Assembly: GCF_011059135.1 (NCBI RefSeq)
Contig: NZ_JAALGD010000002.1
Location: 124,001 to 188,000 of the forward strand
DNA: 64,000 bases
Direction of reading: 5' to 3'
From: Brevibacillus sp. SYP-B805
Lineage (GTDB): Bacteria; Bacillota; Bacilli; Brevibacillales; Brevibacillaceae
Shown here: piece by piece, positions 23,192-31,446 of the stretch
Numbering within the stretch: the first letter of the stretch is position 1
Layout: every line of letters begins with the position of its first letter
Program-made: the position numbers and the translations under genes
The notes under the pieces: model-generated
What the model was told of the DNA's origin: nothing
Seen by the model: the letters and a program-made list of their open reading frames with translations, nothing else
Database searches by the model: none

Positions 23192-25453
23192 TCACGCCTG
23201 ACGCAGCCGCTCTTCCAGATAGGAATAACGAACGCCTTCATCATCATTCTCCACGGCGATGCGGAAGGCTTCCGGATCCCCGCAGAGAATGAGAAACGAC
23301 TTGCTGCGCGTAATGCCGGTGTAGGCCAGTTTCCGTCGCAACATCCGGTAATAATTGCGGACAAAAGGCATCACCACGATGGGAAACTCGCTCCCCTGCG
23401 ATTTGTGCACGGAACAACAATAGGCCAAGGTCAGCTGGTGATACTGGGAACGGCGGTATACCACTTCCCGGCCGTCAAACGAGACCACCAGCATCTCCTC
23501 GTTCTCTTCGTTTTCCTGGGGATAAAAGATGGCAACGATCTCCCCCATGTCCCCGTTAAACACCTGTTCTTCCGCGTTGTTCACCAGCTGAAGGACCTTG
23601 TCCCCCGTCCGGAACACCGTCTCGCCGAACTGCACTTCCCGTTTGCCGGGCGTTTTCGGATTAAACAACTGCTGCAGTTCCATATTCAGCTGGTTGACGC
23701 CTGCCGTCCCTTTGTAGAGGGGGGCGAGCACCTGGATGTCTTTTGCCTTATATCCTTTTTTTACGGCCCCGAGACAAATTTGTTTCACCACTTCCACCAC
23801 ATCTTGTGGCGAACTTGTGAAAAAACGGCGATCGGCTGTCGTGTCCATCAGATCAGCCGGCACCTTTCCCTGGCGGACATCGTGCGCGAGCCGGATGATG
23901 GAAGATTCCTCCGCCTGCCGGTAGATCTCCGTCAGCTGCACCCGCGGCAGCAGGCCCGACGCGATCATGTCCATCAGCACGTTGCCCGGACCGACGGACG
24001 GCAGCTGGTCAGGATCCCCCACGAGGATCACCTGCATGTCCTCCGGCAGCGAGCGGAACAGTTGGTTGGCCAGCCAGACATCCACCATCGACATTTCATC
24101 GACGATCAGCAGCTTCCCGCGCACAGGGTGCTCGGCATCATGCTCGAAGCCTTCCCCCTTCCAGCCGAGAAGCCGGTGGATCGTCATGGCGGGAAGCCCT
24201 GTCGCCTCCGCCATCCGCTTGGCCGCCCGTCCGGTAGGAGCCACCAGCAGGATCGGAAACGGGTTGTCATGCGGATCATACCGGCGCAGATCGAGGGAGA
24301 TGCCGTGCAGAATGGCAAACACGCGGCAGATCCCGCGAATCACCGTCGTTTTCCCCGTACCCGGCCCACCGGTCAACAGCAGCAGCCCGGCGGAGATGGC
24401 CCGCTCAATCGCCTCCCGCTGCGCCGGGGCATAGCTGATGCCAAGCTCCTCCTCCACGCTGCCCAGCGCCTTGAAAAATTCGGACGCGGGAAAGGTGCCG
24501 AAATCGCTCCGCTCCGCAAACTGGCGCAGCCGATTGGCCAGGCCGATCTCGGCATAAAAGAGGGAGGGCAGGTAGATGCGCTCCTCGTCCCAGACAATTT
24601 TCTGTTCCAGGAACAAGGTGCGGGCAGCCTCCCGGACATCGTCGGCCGTAAACGGATGGCCGCCGATCTCGTTCAGCAGCCGAACGGTTTTTTCCGCCAG
24701 CTCGTCTGCCGGCAGAAACACATGCCCCTCGCTATAGGAACTCTCCTGCAGCACGTACAGGCATGCCGCCTGCACCCTCTCCGGCGAAGAAGCCGCGATG
24801 CCGGTCGCCCGGGCGATCTCATCCGCCCGTTTGAACCCGATGCCCTGGATGTCTTCGATCAGCCGGTAAGGGGTTTTGGTAAGCACATCCATGGTTTCCA
24901 TCTTATATGTTTGAAAAATCCGCAGCGCCAGATGCACGCCGATCCCGAACTCGTACAGGAACACCATGGTCCGCTCCAGCGAACGGTGCTCCAGGACCGA
25001 CTCGTAAATCTGCTTGGCGCGCGGTGTCGAAATCCCCGGAATCTCTTCCAGCCGCTCCGGGTGGTCTGCAATGATGGCGAGAGCATCCACGCCCAGATGG
25101 TCGACGATGCGCTTGGCCATTTTCTTGCCGATGCCGGAAAAGAGGCCGCTCGCCAGATACCGCTCGACGCCCGCCCGCGTCTTGGGGGCTTCCCGTTCAT
25201 ACCGGGACGCGGCGTACTGCATCCCGAAGCGGGGATGGTTTTTCCACTCCCCGTAGAAGGTGTACAGCTCCTCCGCGTGCGGACGTGGAAAATTGCCGAC
25301 CACGATCACTTCCGATTCCTTGATCGGTTCGTTGGTTTCCTCTATTTTCAGGCGAATGATGCCGTACCAGTTGCTTTCGTTGTAAAAAATCTCCTGTACC
25401 ATGTACCCCCGGATGAAACTGTCCGTAAACAGCGGGAGCATCTGCTGGGACAT
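23192..25453 (-). CDS. recD2: RecD2-type ATP-dependent DNA helicase
   Basis: A 753-residue superfamily 1B helicase acting in replication and repair. The N-terminal half holds an OB-like region and helix-hairpin-helix segments (GIGKKMAKRIVDHLG, EIPGISTPRAKQIYE). The motor has Walker A LTGGPGTGKTTVIRGI, Walker B VDEMSMVD, VGDPDQLPSVGPGN and the C-terminal YCCSVHKSQGSEF motif. I chose the ATG at 25453, preceded by GGGAGGCGG. In B. subtilis yrrB and mnmA separate this gene from the desulfurase; both are absent here. Confidence 0.93.
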   Translation of the reverse strand: MSQQMLPLFTDSFIRGYMVQEIFYNESNWYGIIRLKIEETNEPIKESEVIVVGNFPRPHAEELYTFYGEWKNHPRFGMQYAASRYEREAPKTRAGVERYLASGLFSGIGKKMAKRIVDHLGVDALAIIADHPERLEEIPGISTPRAKQIYESVLEHRSLERTMVFLYEFGIGVHLALRIFQTYKMETMDVLTKTPYRLIEDIQGIGFKRADEIARATGIAASSPERVQAACLYVLQESSYSEGHVFLPADELAEKTVRLLNEIGGHPFTADDVREAARTLFLEQKIVWDEERIYLPSLFYAEIGLANRLRQFAERSDFGTFPASEFFKALGSVEEELGISYAPAQREAIERAISAGLLLLTGGPGTGKTTVIRGICRVFAILHGISLDLRRYDPHDNPFPILLVAPTGRAAKRMAEATGLPAMTIHRLLGWKGEGFEHDAEHPVRGKLLIVDEMSMVDVWLANQLFRSLPEDMQVILVGDPDQLPSVGPGNVLMDMIASGLLPRVQLTEIYRQAEESSIIRLAHDVRQGKVPADLMDTTADRRFFTSSPQDVVEVVKQICLGAVKKGYKAKDIQVLAPLYKGTAGVNQLNMELQQLFNPKTPGKREVQFGETVFRTGDKVLQLVNNAEEQVFNGDMGEIVAIFYPQENEENEEMLVVSFDGREVVYRRSQYHQLTLAYCCSVHKSQGSEFPIVVMPFVRNYYRMLRRKLAYTGITRSKSFLILCGDPEAFRIAVENDDEGVRYSYLEERLRQA

Positions 25454-25527
25454 TTGACGCCGCCTCCCATCGAAACGTGTCATCCGCCCAAGCTCACGGC
25501 CGCCTGGAGATTGGGCAAAAGACACAA

Positions 25528-25554
25528 AAATCCACTTTGCAGCAAAGTGGATTT
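25528..25554 (-). terminator. Terminator between the desulfurase gene and recD2
   Basis: AAATCCACTTTGC and GCAAAGTGGATTT are perfect 13-bp arms around one base, followed on the minus strand by TTGTGTC. Together with the A/T tails this is a strong terminator for the cymR-desulfurase unit. Confidence 0.75.
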
Positions 25555-25587
25555 GTTGCCTGGTTAAATTGTAAACCCTTTTCCCCG

Positions 25588-26757
25588 CTATGACAACCGT
25601 TCGGCTTTCGACGTTTTTTGCACGATCTCGGCCGTTGTTCGGGCCGCCTGCCTGGCTTCGTCGACGGTATTGGTGATCCCGAAGCTGAAGCGGATGGCCG
25701 ACCGGGCGCGCGCATCCCCCAGGCACATGGCCTGCAGGACGTGGGACAGCTCCAGCGAACCGGACGTGCAGGCCGAGCCGCTGGAGGCCGCAATGCCCGC
25801 CATGTCCAGATTGAGCAGCGTCGTTTCCGTATTCGTTCCCGGGAAGCTGACGTTCAGAATATGGGGCAGGCAGCGGGTCGGATGGCCGTTGACGTGGAAG
25901 GCGATGCCCGCCTTTTCCCATTCGGCAATCATCGCCCTGCGCATGGCCTCGTATTTGGCGCGCCGCTCTTCCCTCTCCGCCGCGGCGATTTTGGCCGCTT
26001 CCGCGAACCCGACGATCCCGGCCACGTTCTCCGTTCCGGCACGCCGTTTCCGCTCCTGGGAACCGCCGTGCAGATGCGGGTAAAAGGTGACGTTGCGGGC
26101 GATGTACAACGCGCCGATCCCCTTGGGCCCGTTTACCTTGTGGGCGGAGACCGAAAGCATGTCAACCGGCAGATCGCGAATCTGGAACGGCAGCGTCCCG
26201 AAGGCCTGCACGGCGTCCGTATGGAAGTAAATCTGCCGCTCCCTCGCCAGCTGCCCGATTTCCTCGATGGGTTGAATGGTGCCCACTTCGTTGTTGCCGT
26301 ACATGATCGAGATCAGGATCGTATCGGGGCGGATCGCTTCGCGCAGGTCACCGATCCGCACCATGCCCGTGTCATCGACGGGCAGATACGTCACGTCAAA
26401 GCCGATCTTCTCCAGATACTCACAGGCATGCAGCACGGCATGATGCTCCACCTGCGAGGTGATGATGTGTTTGCCGCGCTCCCGGTTGGCCATGGCCACG
26501 CCGATGATTGCCAGATTGTCCGCCTCCGTGCCGCCGCTGGTAAAGACGAGCTGGGCGGGATCGGCCCCGAGAACGGCGCCGATCTCATCCCTGGCTTTCT
26601 CCATCGCCATGCGCGCGCGGCGGCCAAACCCATGAATGCTGGATGGATTGCCGAAAACAACGTCCAGATACGGCTGCATGGCTTCCCGGACGCGGGGATG
26701 CACCGGCGTGGTGGCGGCGTGGTCAAAATAGAGATATGAACGGGTAGCCACTTCCAT
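25588..26757 (-). CDS. Cysteine desulfurase (IscS/NifS family)
   Basis: The 389-residue PLP enzyme removes sulfur from cysteine for tRNA thiolation or Fe-S assembly. Motifs: YFDHAATTPVHPRV, GTEADNLAIIG, QVEHHAVLHACE, MYGNNEVGTIQPI, SAHKVNGPKGIG with the PLP lysine, and the active Cys loop SSGSACTSGSLE. It starts 18 bp after cymR, as does yrvO in B. subtilis, where the partner mnmA follows; mnmA is not in the window. The ATG at 26757 lies very close to AGGTGA; a GTG at 26751 is an alternative. Confidence 0.93.
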   Translation of the reverse strand: MEVATRSYLYFDHAATTPVHPRVREAMQPYLDVVFGNPSSIHGFGRRARMAMEKARDEIGAVLGADPAQLVFTSGGTEADNLAIIGVAMANRERGKHIITSQVEHHAVLHACEYLEKIGFDVTYLPVDDTGMVRIGDLREAIRPDTILISIMYGNNEVGTIQPIEEIGQLARERQIYFHTDAVQAFGTLPFQIRDLPVDMLSVSAHKVNGPKGIGALYIARNVTFYPHLHGGSQERKRRAGTENVAGIVGFAEAAKIAAAEREERRAKYEAMRRAMIAEWEKAGIAFHVNGHPTRCLPHILNVSFPGTNTETTLLNLDMAGIAASSGSACTSGSLELSHVLQAMCLGDARARSAIRFSFGITNTVDEARQAARTTAEIVQKTSKAERLS

Positions 26758-26775
26758 TTCACCTGTCTTTTGTCC

Positions 26776-27195
26776 TTAAATGTAAAACATATAGCCGTCC
26801 GACAAGCCATCATCCTGATAGCTGATCAGATCTTTCAGCGTGGTGGAGTCCAGCACGGCCGAAATGCTGTCGCGGATGCGGAGCCAGAGATGGCGCTTGG
26901 CGGGATCTTCCTCTTCCGTGAATTCAACCGGACTGATCGGTCCCTCCAGCACGCGGATCACGTCTCCGGAGGTAATCTCTTCCGGCGGTTTGGACAGCAC
27001 ATAGCCGCCGTATGCGCCGCGGATGCTTTTAACCAGCCCCGCATTGCGCAGGGGGGCAATCAGCTGCTCCAGATAATGCTCGGACAGTTCATGACGCTGG
27101 GCGATGCTTTTCAGCGAAACCGGCCCTTCCCCGTATCGATTGGCCAATTCCATCATGATGGTCAGGCCGTAGCGGCCTTTGGTAGAAATCTTCAA
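26776..27195 (-). CDS. cymR: Rrf2-family cysteine metabolism repressor CymR
   Basis: The 139-residue protein matches CymR, the master regulator of sulfur metabolism in Bacillales, which acts with CysK. The winged-helix part (KISTKGRYGLTIMMELANRY, HELSEHYLEQLIAPLRNAGL, SIRGAYGGYVLSKPP) fits the family. There are no cysteine ligands, unlike Fe-S Rrf2 members such as IscR, which supports CymR. The TTG start at 27195 has GAGGAGAG 7 nt upstream and gives the usual N terminus. It leads the desulfurase operon. Confidence 0.92.
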   Translation of the reverse strand: MKISTKGRYGLTIMMELANRYGEGPVSLKSIAQRHELSEHYLEQLIAPLRNAGLVKSIRGAYGGYVLSKPPEEITSGDVIRVLEGPISPVEFTEEEDPAKRHLWLRIRDSISAVLDSTTLKDLISYQDDGLSDGYMFYI

Positions 27196-27312
27196 TGGAC
27201 AACTCTCCTCTAGTATTGGCTTCATCCTGGTTTGATTAACATCAACTCTCATGCGGACATCGCACATGAGTCTTTCCCATGGGGTTCAGAATAGACAGAG
27301 GGGGTGACTGCG

Positions 27313-27486
27313 ATGCCTACGAACAAACGCTCCGAAAAAGGGCGGAATCATCCGTCCCAGACACTGTATGACCAGCCTGCCGGAACCATCGCGCACAAAG
27401 CGCGCTACGGCGCGAGCGAAGTGAGCAAACAGCCGAACGAAGAAGGCGATCTGCCCAACAAACCGGGCGGAACCATCCGCACCTAG
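27313..27486 (+). CDS. Small hydrophilic protein of unknown function
   Basis: A 57-residue, highly polar protein (MPTNKRSEKGRNHPSQTLYD, then AGTIAHKARYGASEVSKQPN and a PGGTIRT tail) with a good ribosome site (GGGGGTG, 6 nt before the ATG). It lies divergent from cymR. The composition (no Cys or Trp, rich in charged residues, Gly, Ser) resembles small spore-associated or disordered proteins, but I cannot assign a family. Confidence 0.6.
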   Translation: MPTNKRSEKGRNHPSQTLYDQPAGTIAHKARYGASEVSKQPNEEGDLPNKPGGTIRT

Positions 27487-27628
27487 TCCCTAGGCGGCGC
27501 CCAACTTCGGACGGCTCCATCCATGAGGAGGTTCGGGGCCCCGCCCGGCACAGCGAGTGCCCCCGCTCGGCCAAGCATTCGCCGGCGCCGGGTGGGTGGA
27601 GCGGCAGCTTAAGGCCGGGTGGGTTTTC

Positions 27629-28957
27629 CTATCCTTCTTGCCGCTTCGACCGGGACGCCTGCCGCGCGCGGATCTCTTTCTCATACCCGATCTCCTTGGG
27701 ATGGTAGAACCGGTCATCCACCCCATCGGGCAAATACTGCTGCGCCACGTAACCATCCGGGTAATCGTGCGGATAGAGATACCCTTCCCCATGCCCCAGC
27801 CGGGCGGCTCCCCGATAGCTCCGGTCCCGCAGATGAACCGGCACGGGCTTGTGGCCGTCCGTTTGAATCTTCGCAAGCGCCCGATTAATCCCGAGATAGG
27901 CGGCGTTGCTTTTCGGAGCCGTCGCGAGGTAAGTGGTGGCCTGCGCCAGCGGAATGCGCCCTTCCGGCATGCCGATCAGCTCCAACGCCTGAAAGCAGGC
28001 GACGGCGACGCCCAGTGCCTGCGGGTCGGCATTGCCGATATCCTCCGAGGCGGCGATGATCAGGCGGCGCGCGATAAAGCGGGGATCTTCCCCGGCGTCG
28101 ATCATCCGGGCCAACCAGTACAACGCCGCATCCGGGTCAGAACCGCGAATCGATTTGATAAACGCGGAGATGGTATCGTAATGGTTGTCACCGTCCTTGT
28201 CATAGCGGACAGCCCGCCGCTGGATCGATTCGACAGCCACGTCAAGCGTAATGGCGATCGTCCCATCCGGTCCGTACGGCGTGGTGGTGGCCGCCAATTC
28301 CAGCGCATTGAGCAGCCGCCGCGCGTCCCCTTCCGCATACCGGATCAAATGGTCGACAGCTTCCGGCTCGATGGTGATCCTGAGCTCTCCCAAGCCGTTC
28401 TCCCGATCATTCAAAGCCCGTTCGATCACTCTGCGCAGGTCTTGTTCCGACAGGGGGTGCAAGGGAAAAATCTGGGAACGCGACAGCAGCGCCGCATTTA
28501 CTTCAAAATACGGATTTTCCGTCGTGGCACCGATCAGGATGATCGTTCCCTCTTCCACGTAAGGGAGCAGCGCATCCTGCTGCGCCTTGTTGAAGCGGTG
28601 GATTTCGTCTACAAACAGCGTGGTGCGTCTTTTTTCCATCACCAGGCGTTCCTTCGCTTCCTCCACCACTTTGCGGATATCGGCGACGCCGGCCGTCACG
28701 GCATTCAACTCAACAAAACAAGAACGCGTCGTATTGGCGATCACCTTTGCCAGCGTGGTCTTCCCCGTCCCGGGCGGCCCATAAAAGATAAGCGAAGAGA
28801 CCCGATCCGCTTCAATCGCGCGACGCAGGAGCTTGCCGGGGCCCAGAATATGCTCCTGCCCGAGCACGTCCTCAATCGATTTCGGCCGCATTCTGGCGGC
28901 GAGCGGCTTCAGTTTGCCTGCATCTTCCTGTTCATAAGCAAAAGAAAACAAGTCCAT
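27629..28957 (-). CDS. rarA: Replication-associated recombination protein RarA (MgsA)
   Basis: The 442-residue AAA+ ATPase acts at stalled replication forks. It has MRPKSIEDVLGQEHIL, Walker A GPPGTGKTTLAKVI, Walker B FVDEIHRFNKAQQ, IGATTENPYFEVN (sensor 1) and the C-terminal tetramerisation domain with DIGNADPQAL and KSNAAYLGINRAL. Start ATG 28957 follows GAAAGG by 9 nt. Position after cymR and before tcdA matches B. subtilis yrvN. Confidence 0.94.
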   Translation of the reverse strand: MDLFSFAYEQEDAGKLKPLAARMRPKSIEDVLGQEHILGPGKLLRRAIEADRVSSLIFYGPPGTGKTTLAKVIANTTRSCFVELNAVTAGVADIRKVVEEAKERLVMEKRRTTLFVDEIHRFNKAQQDALLPYVEEGTIILIGATTENPYFEVNAALLSRSQIFPLHPLSEQDLRRVIERALNDRENGLGELRITIEPEAVDHLIRYAEGDARRLLNALELAATTTPYGPDGTIAITLDVAVESIQRRAVRYDKDGDNHYDTISAFIKSIRGSDPDAALYWLARMIDAGEDPRFIARRLIIAASEDIGNADPQALGVAVACFQALELIGMPEGRIPLAQATTYLATAPKSNAAYLGINRALAKIQTDGHKPVPVHLRDRSYRGAARLGHGEGYLYPHDYPDGYVAQQYLPDGVDDRFYHPKEIGYEKEIRARQASRSKRQEG

Positions 28958-29034
28958 GATGCGCAACCTTTCTATATCCTACAAAACTGATCAATGATAT
29001 CTATTTTACCAGATTAAGCAGGCAATACAAAGTG

Positions 29035-30210
29035 TTACGCCTGCTCAAATGCCTCGATTTTTCCTGCCGGTGCGCGGACCGCCCTTTTTCGCACCTGACC
29101 GATGAACAGTTTGCCGTAGGGCAGCAGGCTGATCGCTTTGGTGAGCAACAGGGAAACGGATGCCGCAAGCAGACATGCCACCATGGTCATGCCCAGCGCG
29201 TGATTCCACCCGATCCACCGGTTCAACCCGCTGATCACGCAGTTGAGCACCAGCGCATGGATCAGATATGCCCCATAGGAATAGGTTCCGATGGCGGAAA
29301 GGAATCGCTGCAGGCGGGGATGCATCTTGGCAATCCGTACAACCAGCGCATATAGCACCAGCATCTCCAGAACCGTAAACAAAAACATGCTTGGCTTCAG
29401 GGAAGTGGAGCGGTTCAGGTCGATTTTCCCCTGCATGACCATCTCCTGTCCCACCCACAGAAACAGGACCAGCATGAATCCCGCGTTCCACACCGCCGCC
29501 CGCGACATGCTCTTGCGCCACGTTTCCAGCGCCAGCCCCGCCACCCCGCCCAGGATGAAATAAAAGCTGTAAAACAACGCATTGCGGTCGCGATACTGAA
29601 TTAGGACGGCATGCAGCCAGTCGGAATCGAAGCGGAACTGGCGAACGGGGATGTAGGTAGCGGAGAGCCACATTAAGAGCGCATAGCCGATGGCACATCC
29701 CCCCAACACCACCGCCGTTACGCTGGCACTCCTGTGTCTGCGCAGGCTTTGAAAAAGCTTGCGGCAGAGCGGATAGCCCAGATAAAACTGAAAAATCATC
29801 ACCACAAACCAGAGATGGTATGCGCCTGTCCCGGTAACCAAGCGGTGAAACAGCTCCTTTCCCCATGCCAGATCAAGGGCTGGAACACCGTTGTAGTAAA
29901 AATCGTAGATGCCGGTCCACAGCACATAAGGGAGAAGAATCTCCCCCCCTCTCTTGCGGATGAAACTCGGATAGTGAAGCGTGTCGCCGTAGTTGTACAC
30001 GAGCACGATTCCCGTGATAAACACAAACGTCGGCACCGCAAACTTTGCCAGATTAAACAGGCTGCCCAGCGCGATGGCCTGATCCAATCCGGTTTCCGGT
30101 CGGCGGATGTAGGAACCGATGGCATGCTGCAGGACAACCGCGAGAAAAGCCAATCCCCTTAATCCATCCAGTTCTGCAATGCGTTCCTTGTTCGCTGCTC
30201 CTCGGGTCAA
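29035..30210 (-). CDS. Acyltransferase 3 family integral membrane protein
   Basis: The 391-residue protein has ten or so membrane spans and the N-terminal signature of acyltransferase family 3: ELDGLRGLAFLAVVLQHAIG with the conserved His, and PTFVFITGIVLVYNYG. Members move acetyl or other acyl groups onto extracellular sugars or peptidoglycan. TTG start at 30210, with AGGAGGGG 6 nt upstream. It is not part of the B. subtilis order here and may be an insertion. Another protein of the same superfamily begins at 63388. Confidence 0.85.
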   Translation of the reverse strand: MTRGAANKERIAELDGLRGLAFLAVVLQHAIGSYIRRPETGLDQAIALGSLFNLAKFAVPTFVFITGIVLVYNYGDTLHYPSFIRKRGGEILLPYVLWTGIYDFYYNGVPALDLAWGKELFHRLVTGTGAYHLWFVVMIFQFYLGYPLCRKLFQSLRRHRSASVTAVVLGGCAIGYALLMWLSATYIPVRQFRFDSDWLHAVLIQYRDRNALFYSFYFILGGVAGLALETWRKSMSRAAVWNAGFMLVLFLWVGQEMVMQGKIDLNRSTSLKPSMFLFTVLEMLVLYALVVRIAKMHPRLQRFLSAIGTYSYGAYLIHALVLNCVISGLNRWIGWNHALGMTMVACLLAASVSLLLTKAISLLPYGKLFIGQVRKRAVRAPAGKIEAFEQA

Positions 30211-30324
30211 TCCGTTCCCCTCCTGTCTCTTGTGCAAACATCCACATCTGTTAGGACTTAGAAGGGAATGGATTCGTTACATATGGGTTTGGAGTCGCAC
30301 AGCCCATCGCGCTGGGGGAACGGC

Positions 30325-30390
30325 AGGAGATCGCTTCCCATGAAAAACGGCTGCCGATCTCATCGACAGCCTGGTACATACGATTTTTCG
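30325..30390. repeat. Short remnant of the dispersed repeat (copy E)
   Basis: GGAGATCGCTTC, then AAAAACGGCTGCCGA, ATCG and GCCTG match the right-hand end of copy D (GGAGGTCGCTTC, AAAACGGCTGCCGA, ATCG, GCCTG at 59275-59320). No left end is recognised. It lies between tcdA and the acyltransferase gene. Confidence 0.5.
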
Positions 30391-30402
30391 CTTCGATTCG
30401 AT

Positions 30403-31158
30403 TTATCCTTTCGCCGGCTGCCAGTCGAGAAGATCGCGCACCACGACGCTCGCCATGATCAAGCCGGCCACCGACGGCACAAACGCATTGCTCGCCGGGG
30501 GCTGCCGCACCTTGCGAATCGGGGAATTGGGGTCCTGCACAATCTGTTCGCGCACGTCCGTCCGGATGGTAACCGGAATCTCCTTGGAGTAGACCACCTT
30601 GACGCCTTTGGCAATGCCTGCCTTGCGCAGTTCACGGCGAACCACCTTGGCGATGGGGTCATAGCTGGTCTTGGAGATGTCCTCCACCACAAACCGCGTC
30701 GGATCCATCTTGTTGGCCGCCCCCATGCTGGAGATGATGGGAATCCCTCTTCTTTTGGCCTCCTTGATCAGATGGATCTTGGCGGATACGGTATCCATGG
30801 CGTCCACGATGTAGTCCAGCCGATGGGCAAAAAGCTGTTCATACGTCTCTTCGTTGTAAAACATGTTGAGTGTGACCACTTCGCACGCCGGATTGATCGA
30901 CGCGATGCGCTCCTTCATCAGCTCGGTTTTGGGCTGGCCGATGGTGTTCAGGTTGGCGTGGATCTGCCGGTTGATGTTGGTGATGTCCACGACGTCCTTG
31001 TCCAGCAGCACCAGCTTGCCGACGCCGGTGCGGGCCAAGGCTTCCACCGTAAAGGAGCCGACACCCCCGATCCCGAGAACGGCGACCGCCGCCTTTTTCA
31101 TCTTCTCCAGGCCTTCGGGGCCGAAAGCAAGCTCACAGCGGGAAAATTGATGCAGCAT
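30403..31158 (-). CDS. tcdA: tRNA threonylcarbamoyladenosine dehydratase
   Basis: The 251-residue ThiF/E1-like protein has the nucleotide-binding motif VLGIGGVGSFTVEALA, the LLDKDVVDITNINRQ segment and DYIVDAMDTVSAKI. TcdA cyclises t6A at tRNA position 37 to ct6A using ATP. It lies between rarA and aspS as in B. subtilis (yrvM). The 6S RNA gene lies directly upstream. Confidence 0.92.
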   Translation of the reverse strand: MLHQFSRCELAFGPEGLEKMKKAAVAVLGIGGVGSFTVEALARTGVGKLVLLDKDVVDITNINRQIHANLNTIGQPKTELMKERIASINPACEVVTLNMFYNEETYEQLFAHRLDYIVDAMDTVSAKIHLIKEAKRRGIPIISSMGAANKMDPTRFVVEDISKTSYDPIAKVVRRELRKAGIAKGVKVVYSKEIPVTIRTDVREQIVQDPNSPIRKVRQPPASNAFVPSVAGLIMASVVVRDLLDWQPAKG

Positions 31159-31203
31159 GAGTCCATAACAACCTTTCTATCAGGAAAAGTAGGATGAAGA
31201 CGG

Positions 31204-31399
31204 AAAAAGAGCCCCATTATGCCGTGGCCATCCCTCAGTTTTGAACCTGCTGCCAGCAGGTGGGTGTGCCGCCAAACCGCCTCGGACGTCCACTCTCCGG
31301 AGGCATGTCATCGCGGTTCGGACAAAGTACTCCCTTTCACGTTCTTGTGGCTCAAAACCATCGGTTGTCACGTACATCGCAGGGCTTTTTTCATGCGTT
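31204..31399 (-). ncRNA. ssrS: 6S RNA
   Basis: The tcdA-aspS intergenic region holds a rod-like RNA of about 196 nt. The 5' part AAAAAAGCCCTG and TGTACGTG pair with the 3' part CACGGCA and GGGGCTCTTTTT, forming a closing stem that is also the terminator; further imperfect pairing leaves a large central bulge, as expected of 6S RNA, which mimics an open promoter and binds RNA polymerase. The aspS-yrvM region of B. subtilis also carries a 6S RNA gene (bsrA). The 5' end is inferred from the promoter. Confidence 0.8.
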
Positions 31400-31405
31400 A
31401 CAGTT

Positions 31406-31435
31406 ATGGTATCACAGTCAAAATCACGCTTTCAA
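31406..31435 (-). promoter_or_regulatory. Promoter of the 6S RNA
   Basis: On the minus strand TTGAAA (31435-31430), 18 bp and TACCAT (31411-31406), directly after the aspS stop codon. Start near 31399. Confidence 0.6.
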
Positions 31436-31446
31436 GTTGAGCGGGC

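Noticed and set aside
31211-31232. GCCCCATTATGCCGTGGCC resembles the end of the dispersed repeat
   Set aside because: The match is short, lies in the 6S RNA terminator stem and lacks the rest of the element.
31180-31377. A 65-codon minus-strand frame between tcdA and aspS
   Set aside because: It lies within the 6S RNA; pairing pattern, promoter and terminator explain the sequence better.
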